From the NCBI RefSeq assembly GCF_021245725.1, contig NZ_JAJGSX010000034.1, positions 32,079-96,078 of the forward strand: a stretch of DNA of 64,000 nt, in the 5' to 3' direction. Below the pieces are notes generated by a model. That model saw only the letters and a list, made by a program, of their open reading frames with translations. It ran no database searches and was not told the origin of the DNA. This document shows positions 47,631-57,600 of the stretch, piece by piece. Source of the DNA: Pseudonocardia sp. TRM90224. GTDB lineage: Bacteria; Actinomycetota; Actinomycetes; Mycobacteriales; Pseudonocardiaceae. The stretch's first letter is position 1. Each line of letters opens with the position of its first letter. Both the position numbers and the translations under genes were made by a program.

Positions 47631-48632
47631 CTACCCCACAGATGTGGACATGGTTCGGGCGGTAGCGGCGAACCTGGCGCGGTACTGGCTCGGCGGAACA
47701 CCGAGCCGTGCGACGAAGATCCGGCGCAGCGTCTCGGCACTCCCGAAGCCGACCAACCGCGCGGTCTCGGCGACACCGTGCCCGACGTCGAGCAGCGCCT
47801 GGGCGCGGTCGAGCCGGACCCCTTCCACGAACCTGGCCGGAGTGGTGCCGAGCTCGATGGCGAACATCCGGGCGAGGTGGCGCGGGCTCACCCCCGCCAG
47901 CGTCGCCAGCGCCGCCGCGCCGTGGTCGAGCTGCGGTTGCGCCGAGATCAGGTCGATCACAGCGCGCAGGGTCGGGGTGCGCGGCAGCCGCGTCCGCATC
48001 GGCGCGGAGAATTGCGACTGCCCTCCCGGGCGCTGCATGAACATCACGAGACGGCGGGCGACGGTCCGCGCGAGATCGGGCCCGTGGTCCCGCTCGACGA
48101 GGGCGAGCGCGAGGTCCATCCCCGCCGAGACGCCCGCGGAGGTGAACACCGGGCCGTCCTCGACGAAGATCGCGTCGGGCTCGACGCGGACGTCCGGGAA
48201 GCCGCGCGCCAGCCGATCGGTGTGCTGCCAGTGGGTGGTGGCGCGGCGCGCGGCCAGCAGACCCGCGGCGGCCAGCGCGAACGCCCCCGTGCAGATCGAG
48301 ACCACCCGCCGGCTGCGCGCAGCCAGCATGCCGACGGTGTCGACGAGATCCGCCGGCACCGGCCTCGTGACGAGCGACTCCCCGCCCGCCACGACAACCG
48401 TGTCCGGGTCGGGGCACGAATCCGGTGCGCCATCGACGGGCAACCGGAGCCCTACCGACGTCGTCACCGGCTGCCCCGAGCCCGACACGTAGGTCAACGC
48501 GTAGCGCCCGCCGAACCGGTTCGCCTCCGCGAACACCTCGGCGGGCCCGGTCACGTCCAGCATCGTCATGCCGTCGAACGTCACGAAGACGATGGCCAAC
48601 GGCTCGCTGTTGTCCACCACCAACTGGACCAC
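47631..48632 (-). CDS. GlxA-family transcriptional regulator (DJ-1/PfpI domain plus AraC HTH)
   Basis: A 333-residue two-domain regulator. Residues about 1-180 form a DJ-1/PfpI (class I glutamine amidotransferase-like) domain with the nucleophile-elbow pattern SICTGAFALAAAGLL, and the last 100 residues form an AraC-type double helix-turn-helix (LATLAGVSPRHLARMFAIELG, GFGSAETLRRIFVARLGVPPSQYR). Such proteins activate catabolic genes. The start is uncertain: GTG 48632 is given, with GTG 48620 or 48617 as options. It is divergent from an SDR gene, with a repeated palindrome between them. Confidence 0.85.
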   Translation of the reverse strand: MVQLVVDNSEPLAIVFVTFDGMTMLDVTGPAEVFAEANRFGGRYALTYVSGSGQPVTTSVGLRLPVDGAPDSCPDPDTVVVAGGESLVTRPVPADLVDTVGMLAARSRRVVSICTGAFALAAAGLLAARRATTHWQHTDRLARGFPDVRVEPDAIFVEDGPVFTSAGVSAGMDLALALVERDHGPDLARTVARRLVMFMQRPGGQSQFSAPMRTRLPRTPTLRAVIDLISAQPQLDHGAAALATLAGVSPRHLARMFAIELGTTPARFVEGVRLDRAQALLDVGHGVAETARLVGFGSAETLRRIFVARLGVPPSQYRARFAATARTMSTSVG

Positions 48633-48659
48633 ACCCCCGGCACGCGGCGCCCGGTGGCA

Positions 48660-48718
48660 TCGACAACGACGTTCCGGTCGCTTGAAACGATTCATATCGG
48701 CCGAAGCGTCGTTGTCGA
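48660..48718. repeat. GTCGACAACGACG palindrome, copy 2
   Basis: The arms TCGACAACGACG (48660-48671) and its complement (48707-48718) enclose an imperfect extension and a centre with TGAA-ACGA-TTCA. Unlike the other copies, it lies between divergent genes (GlxA-type regulator and SDR), where a terminator is not expected; it may be an operator or a mobile repeat. Confidence 0.7.
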
Positions 48719-48799
48719 CGGCTGGCGGCGCCGTCGACCGATGGATTCCGGCGCATCCCCGGATCTCTACCTACGACGACGCAACCAGAGGAGCGAGAC

Positions 48800-49558
48800 A
48801 TGCGGGGTTCCACTCGGATCGAAGGATCGGTGGCGCTGGTGACCGGCGCCAACAGGGGCATCGGCCGCGCGATCGCCGAAGCGCTGCTGGAGCGCGGTGC
48901 GCGGAAGGTCTACGCCACGGCGCGCGACCCGAGGACGCTTGTGGAGTTGCAGGAGCGCTACGGCTCCCGCGTGGTCGTGTTGCGGCTGGACGTCACCGAC
49001 GCCGACCAGGTCGCCGAGGCCGCACGCGCGGCCACGGACGTGGATCTGCTGGTCAACAACGCGGGCGCGTTCGAGCCGACGGAGCTGTCCGACGAGGGGA
49101 TCCTCGACGTGGCTCGGCGGGAGATGGAAGTCAACTACTTCGGGCCTTTGCGGATGCTGCAGGGCTTCGTGGACACGCTGGTGCGCCGCGGCGGCGCCAT
49201 CGTCAACGTCGTTTCGGCAGCCGGCCTGAGCAACGTGCCGCTGCAACCCACGTACAGCGCGTCGAAGGCCGCGCAGCACTCGCTGACCCAGGCCTCGCGC
49301 GCGCTGTTGGCGGGCCGGGGTGTCGCCGTGCACGGCGTCTACCCGGGGCCCGTCGACACAGACATGACCAAGGACCTCCCGCCCCAGTTCGAGAAGACCG
49401 CGCCCGACGCGGTCGCGAACGAGGTCCTCGACGGCGTCGAGGCGGGTGCCGAGGACATCTTCCCGGACCCGTTCGCCGTGGCCTTCGGTGAGCAGTTCCA
49501 CGCCTCGCCCAAGACCGCCGAGCGGCAGCTGGCGGCGATCGTCGCGGTCCCGGCGTAG
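48800..49558 (+). CDS. short-chain dehydrogenase/reductase
   Basis: A 252-residue classical SDR: TGANRGIGRAI cofactor loop, NNAG, active-site Ser in VNVVSAAGLS and YSASK; VYPGPVDTDMTK follows. The start is ATG 48800 behind GGAGCGAGA. It begins an operon with a VOC protein and an ECF-type sigma factor gene (8-bp gap, then a 4-bp overlap). It may be controlled by the divergent GlxA-type regulator. Confidence 0.87.
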   Translation: MRGSTRIEGSVALVTGANRGIGRAIAEALLERGARKVYATARDPRTLVELQERYGSRVVVLRLDVTDADQVAEAARAATDVDLLVNNAGAFEPTELSDEGILDVARREMEVNYFGPLRMLQGFVDTLVRRGGAIVNVVSAAGLSNVPLQPTYSASKAAQHSLTQASRALLAGRGVAVHGVYPGPVDTDMTKDLPPQFEKTAPDAVANEVLDGVEAGAEDIFPDPFAVAFGEQFHASPKTAERQLAAIVAVPA

Positions 49559-49566
49559 GGTCGGTC

Positions 49567-49935
49567 GTGAACCGGCTCGTGCACCTGGAGCTGCACACCC
49601 ATGATCTCGGCGGAGCGAGCGCGTTCTACGACGAGCTGCTGCAGTGGCGCACGGAGCGGATCGACGTTCCCCGGGGTCCGTACCACGCGCTCGCGATCGG
49701 CGGTCCGCTCGACGGCGGGGTCGTCGAGTGTGGGACGGCGCACCCGACGTGGCTTCCGTACGTGGAGGTCGAGGAGATCGAGGTGATCACCGAGCGGGCC
49801 CGTCGGCTCGGCGCGTCGGTGCTGCGCCGGCCACGGGAGGGTCCGGCGGGATGGAGCAGCGTGCTGCGGTCGAGCGTGGGTGGCGAGATCGCGCTCTGGC
49901 AGCCGAAGCAGCCTCTCGTGAAGGGAATGGGATGA
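49567..49935 (+). CDS. VOC-superfamily protein
   Basis: A 122-residue vicinal-oxygen-chelate protein with RLVHLELHTHDLGGASAFYDELLQWRTE at the start and GGEIALWQPK at the end. The GTG start at 49567 lies eight bases after the SDR stop, and its stop overlaps the sigma factor start. Similar VOC proteins are common companions of SnoaL-type sigma factors in actinobacteria; the ligand is unknown. Confidence 0.8.
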   Translation: MNRLVHLELHTHDLGGASAFYDELLQWRTERIDVPRGPYHALAIGGPLDGGVVECGTAHPTWLPYVEVEEIEVITERARRLGASVLRRPREGPAGWSSVLRSSVGGEIALWQPKQPLVKGMG

Positions 49936-50912
49936 CCGAGTCGGAGCTGCGTGACGCCGCCGTCGAGGGGTCCGAGAGCGCCTACGCGGAGCTCGTCGAG
50001 TCGCACCGCCGTCAGCTGCACGCGCACTGCTACCGGATGCTCGGTTCAGTCCACGATGCCGAGGACGCGGTGCAGGAGACGCTGTTGCGGGCGTGGCGGA
50101 GCCTGTCGTCGTTCCAAGGCCGGAGCTCGTTGCGTTCTTGGCTCTACACGATCGCGACCAACGTCTGCCTGAGGGCGATCGAGCGTCGACCGGGACGTGT
50201 ACTGCCGATCGGCTACGGCCCGCCTTCCGATCCGCACGGGCCGCTCGGTGAGCCGCTCGTCGAATCGACCTGGATCGAGCCGTATCCCGACGAGCGGCTC
50301 GGTCTCGACGACGGGCCGGTCGGTCCGGAAGCCCGGTACGAGCAGCGCGAGAGCATCGAGCTGGCGTTCATCGCAGCGCTCCAGCACCTACCGGCCCGCC
50401 AACGGGCGGTGCTGATCTTGCGCGACGTGCTCGGCTTCTCCGGCGCGGAGGTCGCCGCGGCGCTCGGGACGACCCCGGCGTCGGTGTACAGCATGCTGCA
50501 GCGTGCCCACCAGACCGTCGAGCAGCGCATCCCCGAACTCAGTCAGCAGGCGACCCTGCGATCGCTGGGCGACGAGGGGCTGCGAGCGATCGTGGACCGC
50601 TACGTCCGCGCGTGGGAGCACAACGACGTCGAGGGGATCGCGGCGATGCTGACCGAGAGCGCGACGATCGCGATGCCGCCGACCCCAACGTGGTACCGGG
50701 GCCGGGACGCGGTGGCAACCGGCCTCGGAGAACTGGCGCTCAGCGGCCGGATGACGTGGCGGGTGACCCCCATCCGCGCGAACGGTCAGCTCGCGGTCAT
50801 GGCCTACTGCGAGGACGTGGGCGGCACCCTCGTGCCGAACCACCTGGCCGTGCTCACGCTTCGCGGCTCGCTGATCGACGAGATCAACTTCTTTCTCCTG
50901 ACGAGTCATTAG
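49932..50912 (+). CDS. sigma-70 factor with C-terminal SnoaL-like domain (SigG/ECF41-related)
   Basis: A 326-residue sigma factor: region 2 DAEDAVQETLLRAWRSL, region 4 LPARQRAVLILRDVLGFSGAEVAAALGTTPASVYSMLQRAHQTV, and a C-terminal SnoaL/NTF2-like domain from about residue 205. In related factors the extra domain replaces a separate anti-sigma factor by controlling the sigma part directly. It is coupled to the VOC gene. It meets the next sigma factor gene tail to tail with a 4-bp overlap. Confidence 0.88.
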   Translation: MTESELRDAAVEGSESAYAELVESHRRQLHAHCYRMLGSVHDAEDAVQETLLRAWRSLSSFQGRSSLRSWLYTIATNVCLRAIERRPGRVLPIGYGPPSDPHGPLGEPLVESTWIEPYPDERLGLDDGPVGPEARYEQRESIELAFIAALQHLPARQRAVLILRDVLGFSGAEVAAALGTTPASVYSMLQRAHQTVEQRIPELSQQATLRSLGDEGLRAIVDRYVRAWEHNDVEGIAAMLTESATIAMPPTPTWYRGRDAVATGLGELALSGRMTWRVTPIRANGQLAVMAYCEDVGGTLVPNHLAVLTLRGSLIDEINFFLLTSH

Positions 50913-51481
50913 AAGCGGTACGTGCACAGCTCCCGGTCGTTGCGCATCCGGCGCAGGGCACGTTGGCGGGTCGGCCCGATGCTGCCGATCGGGAGCCCCA
51001 TGGAGCGTGACATCTCCTCGTACCGCGGGTCCGGGCTGTAGAAGAGGGTGTGGATGAGGGCGCGCTCGCGGCCGGACAGGCGGTTGACGGCGGCGTCGAG
51101 GATCCCGCGGACCTCGTTGCGCAGGAGCACGGCCTCCGGGTCCGGCGCGTCGGACGCGATGTCGTCGATGAGCGCCTCGCAGGACTTGTCCTTCTTCATC
51201 CTGCGCAGGATCGCGAAGCACTCGTGCACGGCCGTGGTCCGCAGCCAGCCGCCCATCTTCTCCGGCTCGCGGATCGAGCCCAGGGCCTCGACGGCGCGCA
51301 GCCACGTGTTCTGGATCGCGTCGGCGGCGTCGACCTCGGCCAGCCGGTGCGCGGCGACGGTCCCCGACACCACCGGTTGGTAGCGGGCGACAAGTTCCCG
51401 CCACGCCCGCCCGTCGTGATCACGTGCCGCCCGCACCAGCTCCGTGGTGGTCATCGTCGAGTACGCCGAGCGTGGGGCCAT
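50909..51481 (-). CDS. ECF sigma factor
   Basis: A sigma-70 family protein of about 190 residues: region 2 VDAADAIQNTWLRAVEALG and region 4 LSGRERALIHTLFYSPDPRYEEMSRSMGLPIGSIGPTRQRALRRM. The GSIGPTR helix is typical of actinomycete ECF factors with a slightly divergent region 4. The start is uncertain; ATG 51481 is taken, with ATG 51454 as a shorter and TTG 51496 or 51532 as longer options. It overlaps the convergent sigma factor gene by four bases. Confidence 0.85.
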   Translation of the reverse strand: MAPRSAYSTMTTTELVRAARDHDGRAWRELVARYQPVVSGTVAAHRLAEVDAADAIQNTWLRAVEALGSIREPEKMGGWLRTTAVHECFAILRRMKKDKSCEALIDDIASDAPDPEAVLLRNEVRGILDAAVNRLSGRERALIHTLFYSPDPRYEEMSRSMGLPIGSIGPTRQRALRRMRNDRELCTYRF

Positions 51482-51602
51482 CAGGGTGGTGAACAAGATC
51501 TCTCCCGCGGGCACGATGGGACCGAGGGACAAACCTCGCGGAGGCGGCTAGCAACAACCTTGCAAGCGGCGACCCCCTCCGGTCGGGCGTCGGGGTCGCG
51601 AG

Positions 51603-54410
51603 TCAGGGCGAGGCGAACTGCCCGTCGGCCGACATCGCCGCGGCCCACCGCCCGGCGGCGAGCAGGGTGCTCGCGTGCTCGGGCCCCAGCTTCGCCAGGA
51701 ACGTCGCGTGGGCCCTCGACTGGACGTCGACCGCGTCCTCGGCACGCCCGGCGTCGGCATACGCCAGGCCCAGGTTCGTCAACGCCATCGCAACGCGCGC
51801 GTCGTCGGGCCCGAACACCCGCTCCAGCAGCCCGACGGCCCGCAGGTGCGCGTCGACGGCGGCGGCGGTCTCGCCCAGCAGGCGCTGGGTGTACCCGAGC
51901 TTGTCGAACGCCTGCGCGGTGTCGGGGTGGTCGGCGCCGGAGACGCGGATGAAGGCGGCGATCGAGAGGCGGTGGCACGTCAGCGCCTCGGCGAGGTCGC
52001 CGCGGTCCTGCGCGGCCATCCCGAGCCCCGCCGTGGCGTGCGCCCACAGCCTGCTCCCCCGCCGACCCCGCTGCTCCAGCATGTCCCGGCCGGCCCGCAG
52101 CTCACGTTCGGCATCCCCGAGCCGCCCCGCCGCCCAGAGCGTGTACCCGAGATCGACGAGGACCGCCGGCAGCAGGTCGTCGCGGCCGCCCGCCCGCAGC
52201 GTCGCGATGGCCCGCTCGTGCGCCCGGATCGCCTCGACCGGCCGGTCGGCGCAGTTGAGGACGTGCCCGAGCCGGTTGTGCGCATGCGCCAGCACGACGT
52301 CGTCCGTGCGCGCGGCCGACTCCAGGAGGTGCACGGCGTCGCGGTGCAGTTCGAGGGCCTCCGCCAGCCGTCCCGACGCGTCCAGCACCTCGCCGAGCTG
52401 GCACACCAGCGCGCCGCGCGCCACCGGGTCGGCCACGGCGTCCGGGACGTCGATGAGCCGCAGCGCCTGTTGGAGGATCCGCTCGGCAGCCGGGTAGAGC
52501 GCGCGCTCCGCGTAGTGGTGGGCCGTCGTGGCCAGCATCGGCACAAGCTCGCCCGGCACGCTGCCCATCGCCTCGCTGTGCACCGCGAGCTGCACGACGT
52601 GCGCGCCGTCCAGCCCGGCGGGGGTGCGCAGCTGGGCGCACAGCCGGCTCGCCTCCGCCAGCCGGTGGCGGGCGACGGGCTCGGGCAGGCGGGAACGCAC
52701 GACGTCCTGCACCAGCCGGTGCACGCGCAGCACGTCGGTCTGGCGGTCGACGAGGGAGAACCGCAGCAGCGCCCCGATCGCCTCGTGCAGCGCGAGCTCG
52801 TCGGCGGCCAGCCCCGCGAGCAGCTGCACCGGGACGGCGTCGGCCGAGAGGAACGACATCGTCTCCAGGACGGTCGCGGCGAGCGGCGAGCGCGCCCGCA
52901 GCCGGTCGAACGCGAGGCCCCAGGTCGTCGCGACCGTCGGACGGTCGGCGACGCCGTGGCCCAGCAGCGTCGCCCGGTGCCGGTGGAACAGCCGGACGTA
53001 GTCGGCCACAGCCATGCCGGTCTGCTCGATGTAGGCACAGGCCTGTTCGAGCGCGAGCGGCAGGTCGCCCAGCAGCTCGGCCAGCGCGTCGGCGCTCTCC
53101 TCGTCCTGGTCGCCGCTGCGGGCGATGACGTAGGTCGTCGCCTCGGGCCGGTCCAGCGCGGGCACCAGCACGGGCCGCGCCAGGCGCCGCCACGCCGGGT
53201 TGCGGGAGGTGATCACGACGTCGCCGTGCACCGCGGTGGGCAGGAACGGCGCGAGCCCGGCCGGCTCGTCGACGTTGTCGAAGACGATGACCCATCCGGG
53301 CATCCGGTCGAGCACGTTCCACAGGTCCACCCACGTGTCCTGCTCGCGCTTGCGGTGGGCCAGGCCGAGCGCCGACGCCAGATCCGCGAGCCCCGCGGCC
53401 ACCCCGGTCGGGTCCTCCCCCGCGATCCACCAGGACACCCGGCCCTCGCGGCGCCTGCGGTAGACGAGCTCCAGCGCCGTCTCGGTCTTGCCGGTGCCGG
53501 CCAGCCCGGTCAGCGCGACGGCTCGTGGCCGGCGGTCGTCGTCGTCCAGCGTGCTGCAGAGCCGGTCGAGCAGCTCCGACCGGCCCACGAACGCGCGGTT
53601 GCGCGGCGGGATGTTGGTCGGCCCTGCCGTCCCCCGCACGACCACCCGCTCGGGTTCCCCGCGCGCCAGCACCGCGGCGTAGGCGTCCTGGAGCGCCTTG
53701 CCGGGATCCACCCCGAGCTGGTCGGCCAGCGCCCGCCGGCACCGGTCGAACGCGGCGAGCGCGTCCGCCTGCCGATCCGCCGCATGCAACGACCGCACGA
53801 GGCGGACCGCCACCGACTCCCGCAACGGGTCGTTGGCGGCGAGCTCCTCCAGCAGGTCGATCCCCTCGCCGGAGCGGCCTTGCCGGTGGCCCGCGTCCGC
53901 GTACATCTCGGCCGCCGCCACCCGCAGCTCTTCGAGCCGGCCGCCCTCCAGCGCCAGGAACGGCGTGCCGGCCAGGTCCCCGAACGCGCGCGGACCCCGC
54001 CACCTGCCCAGCGCGTCGTCGACCGCGACCATCGCTCGCGCGTCCTCGCTCCGGGCGAGCGCGCGCTTCCCGTCGAGCACATCGGCGGCGAACAGCTCGG
54101 CGTCGACGTCCACGACGGCGCGGTCGAGCACGTAGCCGCCGCCACGACGGGGCAGCGCGTCCTCGCCCAGCAGGCGCCGCAGCCGCGACACGTAGGCGTG
54201 GACGGTGCCGGGCGTCGTCGACCGCTGCGCGTCGACGCCCCAGACGTCGGTCACGATCTGGTCGGCCGTCACCATCGTGGCGCCGCCGAGCAACACCCGG
54301 GCCAGCACGGCACGCTGCCGCGGACCTCCGAGCGCGACCACCCGACCGTCCACGGCAGCCTCGAAGGTGCCCAGCACGCGCACGACCACGCGGGCGGGGT
54401 CGCTCGGCAT
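51603..54410 (-). CDS. SARP/AfsR-type regulator with BTAD, NB-ARC and TPR domains
   Basis: A 935-residue regulator of the AfsR/SARP class. Residues about 8-95 form the OmpR-like DNA-binding domain (LGGPRQRAVLARVLLGG ... GTVHAYVSRLRRLLG), 100-245 the bacterial transcriptional activation domain, 270-570 an NB-ARC-type ATPase with the P-loop GLAGTGKTE and VIVFDNVDE, and 590-925 tetratricopeptide repeats (for example ALVDLGYTLWAAGRLGDAE). SARPs often activate antibiotic clusters. It lies 9.5 kb from the phosphonate operon and is the nearest regulator of this type, so control of that cluster is possible but not shown. Confidence 0.9.
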   Translation of the reverse strand: MPSDPARVVVRVLGTFEAAVDGRVVALGGPRQRAVLARVLLGGATMVTADQIVTDVWGVDAQRSTTPGTVHAYVSRLRRLLGEDALPRRGGGYVLDRAVVDVDAELFAADVLDGKRALARSEDARAMVAVDDALGRWRGPRAFGDLAGTPFLALEGGRLEELRVAAAEMYADAGHRQGRSGEGIDLLEELAANDPLRESVAVRLVRSLHAADRQADALAAFDRCRRALADQLGVDPGKALQDAYAAVLARGEPERVVVRGTAGPTNIPPRNRAFVGRSELLDRLCSTLDDDDRRPRAVALTGLAGTGKTETALELVYRRRREGRVSWWIAGEDPTGVAAGLADLASALGLAHRKREQDTWVDLWNVLDRMPGWVIVFDNVDEPAGLAPFLPTAVHGDVVITSRNPAWRRLARPVLVPALDRPEATTYVIARSGDQDEESADALAELLGDLPLALEQACAYIEQTGMAVADYVRLFHRHRATLLGHGVADRPTVATTWGLAFDRLRARSPLAATVLETMSFLSADAVPVQLLAGLAADELALHEAIGALLRFSLVDRQTDVLRVHRLVQDVVRSRLPEPVARHRLAEASRLCAQLRTPAGLDGAHVVQLAVHSEAMGSVPGELVPMLATTAHHYAERALYPAAERILQQALRLIDVPDAVADPVARGALVCQLGEVLDASGRLAEALELHRDAVHLLESAARTDDVVLAHAHNRLGHVLNCADRPVEAIRAHERAIATLRAGGRDDLLPAVLVDLGYTLWAAGRLGDAERELRAGRDMLEQRGRRGSRLWAHATAGLGMAAQDRGDLAEALTCHRLSIAAFIRVSGADHPDTAQAFDKLGYTQRLLGETAAAVDAHLRAVGLLERVFGPDDARVAMALTNLGLAYADAGRAEDAVDVQSRAHATFLAKLGPEHASTLLAAGRWAAAMSADGQFASP

Positions 54411-54647
54411 CAGGGCCCCTCTCGGCTCACGACGGTCGTTCCGTCAAACGCTCAACGTCTGCTGCTTGAATGCTCGTCGATGAGGTGGCAAGCGATACCG
54501 GCTCGGCTACGGTCCAGAGCCGAACTGCAGGTGGGTTAGCTCGATCGGCCTATTCCACGAGCCGTTCGGACGCACCGGACGGCTCCGGTATCAACCCACG
54601 CCGAAGTGCCCTCCTCCCCATGGATGACTCGATCCGAGGAGAACAAT

Positions 54648-57600
54648 ATGGCCGGGGACCCCCGCCTGGTGCACTTCACGTTCGACACGTTTCCCCGCGT
54701 GACACCGGGGCGAACCCCCGTCGAGACGACGGTCCGGGCGCCGTTCCGGATCGAGACCGGCACGTCCACGCTCCTGTCCGGGCAGCTCGTCGCCACCGTC
54801 GACGGACGATCCTGGTCGGCCCGCACGCGCACGCGGCGCATCCGCCCCGAGTACGTCGAGGGGCTGCGCAAGCGCCAGGAGCAGGTCGGGATGTTCGACT
54901 TCACCGCGCTCCCCCCGTACGTGGAGATGGCCGACCGGATGGGCCACGGCGTCGAGTACCTGGAGGGGCAGATCCCGGGTGTGCCGGCCGGCGCCCGCGT
55001 CAGCTACTTCCTGGAGGCGACGCTGCGCGGCCCGGACGGCGTCGAGGTCGAGATCGGCTCACCGGAGTACTCCCTGCACGCCGTGCGTCCCGAGTTCACC
55101 GAGGCCGACATCCGGCGCACCCACATCTCGGCGCCCGACGACGCTTCCAACGCGTGGGTGCTCTTCCACCAGCGGGACGACCGCTTCGACCACGTGCGCA
55201 TCGACGTCGTCGGGCTGCGCCCCGAGGAGGGGGACCACCACGAGCGGGTCGCCCTCACCGCGCAGCTCGGGGACCGGTCCTACGCCCTGCGCTCGCCGGA
55301 TCTCACCGAGCTGCCGCTCGTGGACATGGCCGCCGACTCGGTGACGTTCAGCGTTCCCCGCGACGGTGCTCCACCGCAGGTCGCGCTCACGTGGAACGCG
55401 GGCACCGAGCAGATCGTCGACCTCACGGCCGATCCGGCGGCGGGGCGCGCCCGCGTCATGTTCATCAACTTCGCCATCCAGGGCCTCAACGACTACTTCG
55501 CCAGGCCCAGCACGGAGTACGAGCCGCCGCGAACGTACGCGCAGGTGACGATGCGGGACGAGCGGGCGACGTTCAGCAGCCGGCCGGGGAGCAGGGAGAA
55601 CGGCATCGGCGACGGCTACGCGTTCACCCTCGACGCGCACCGGCGCTACGGCATCCCGCAGATGTGGGCGGCGAACGGCGGCCTGCTCGACCTGCTGGCC
55701 CACGACTGCCCGGACGATCTCGCGCAGATGCGCGAGGACGTCGCGAACGGCCTGCTGGTGCCCGTGCACACCGGCTTCGGCGCGCACCGCGTGCCCTACT
55801 ACTCCAAGCAGACCAACATCAAGTCCATCGAGTTCGGCCACCGGGCCTGGAAGTCGATGGTCGCCGAGCCGGCGCCCGTCTACTACCCGGACTCCCGGAT
55901 CTACGTGAACACGCCGAACGTCACCGAGGCGCTGCTGGAGACGGGCATGGAGTACGTGGTGGTCGACGCCGGCCGGCACGAGGACGGCACCCAGGACACC
56001 AGCACCGTCGTGCAGCACCCGGTGCCGGCGATGGGCGCGGTGGCGCCGGACGGCCGCTGGATGAACTGGCAGTACCTCTGGCGCGACCGCGAGACCCGGC
56101 TGAAGGTGCTGTTCATCGACCGGGAGATGAAGGACGGCCTGCTCGGCGCTCCCGACGCCGAGGCCGAGCGCGGGAAGGTCTCCCGCGACCTGCGGCGCAA
56201 GTTCATCGAGCTCGCGACCCAGCCGGTGCTGCGCCGCGACAACCTGCTCATCTACAGCGACGACGCCGACAAGGCCAGCGGCAACGGCTGGTTCGACGGC
56301 TCCTACAACTCCACCTCGACGCCCATGAACAAGCGCTACCAGGCCGCCCTCTCGTGGATCAAGGCGCACCCGTGGGTGCAGGTCGTCACCACCACGTCGC
56401 TCGAGGGCGAGGAACCCGCAGGCGAGCTCGACCTGATCCGGGCCAGCGACCCGTACATCGAGGAGAGGTGGGAGCTGACCATCGACGCCGACCCGAAGCA
56501 CGACAACAACCTCGTGTTCGACACGTGGTGGGCCGCGTGGGCCGCGGTGCGCGCGGACTGGCTCGGGGAGACCCTCGGCGCGATCTCCGACCGGGCGCAG
56601 CTGGCGCTGGAGCACAACACGTCCAGCAACGAGCTGGCCGAGCTGGCGCACCTGTACTACGTCATGAACCTCCACGAGTCGCAGTGGTCCAAGCGGTCGC
56701 GCAGCGAGACCGAGCCGCACAACGAGGACCCGGAGGACTTCGTCACCGCGGAGTCGATCCAGCTGCGCAACACCCACGTCTACCTCCACGCCGCCCGGTG
56801 GGCGGACTGGGCCGCCGGCCAGGCGACCGCCGAGGCCTACCGCGACAGTGGCCCCGTGATCGACGAGGTGCGAGCGGCCGAGGCGCAGCTCGACGCGGGC
56901 CAGCCGCCCGCCTGGAGCGGGGCGCGCCGCGACCTGCAGTGGGACCACGACCCGCTGCCCAACGTCGTGCTCTACAACCGGGAGGCGCTCGTCGTGATCG
57001 ACCGCAACGGCGGCCGGATCACCCACCTGTTCACGATGGTCGACGGCCGGCCGGTGTCGCTCTCCGGGACGCTGAAGGCCTACCAGTTCATCGACCTCGA
57101 CTGGGGCACCCCGACCGGGATCGAGTGCGACGGCATCGTCCTGCAGAACACCGTGCACACCCCGAACCACGCCTACGTCGCCGGCGACTCCGGCCCGGCA
57201 CTCGGCCTGCTCGGCCAGAGCCCCGCGCTGAATACGTTCTTCGACTGGTACTTCCCGGACAACTTCAACGCCTACGAGGTCACCGACGACACCAGCACCG
57301 ATCCTTCGGTCACCCTGCGGTACGGGCCGACGACCATGGCCGCCGTCGACGCCCCCGTCACGCTGGACGACCTCACCGCCCGGCTCGTCGAGGACCGGGT
57401 GGCGAAGCTGGGCGCCGAGCCCGGCCACGTCCTGCACGACAACGACGCGTTCGGGACGTTCCAGAAGACCATCCGGCTGGAGGGCCGGACGGTGCACGTC
57501 GACTACCGCGACACCCGGCCCGGCCACACCGTCGACAACGAGTTCTGCGTCGACCTGCATGCCGCGGCGCTCGACGGGACCCGGCAGGCCGCGGCCGTCG

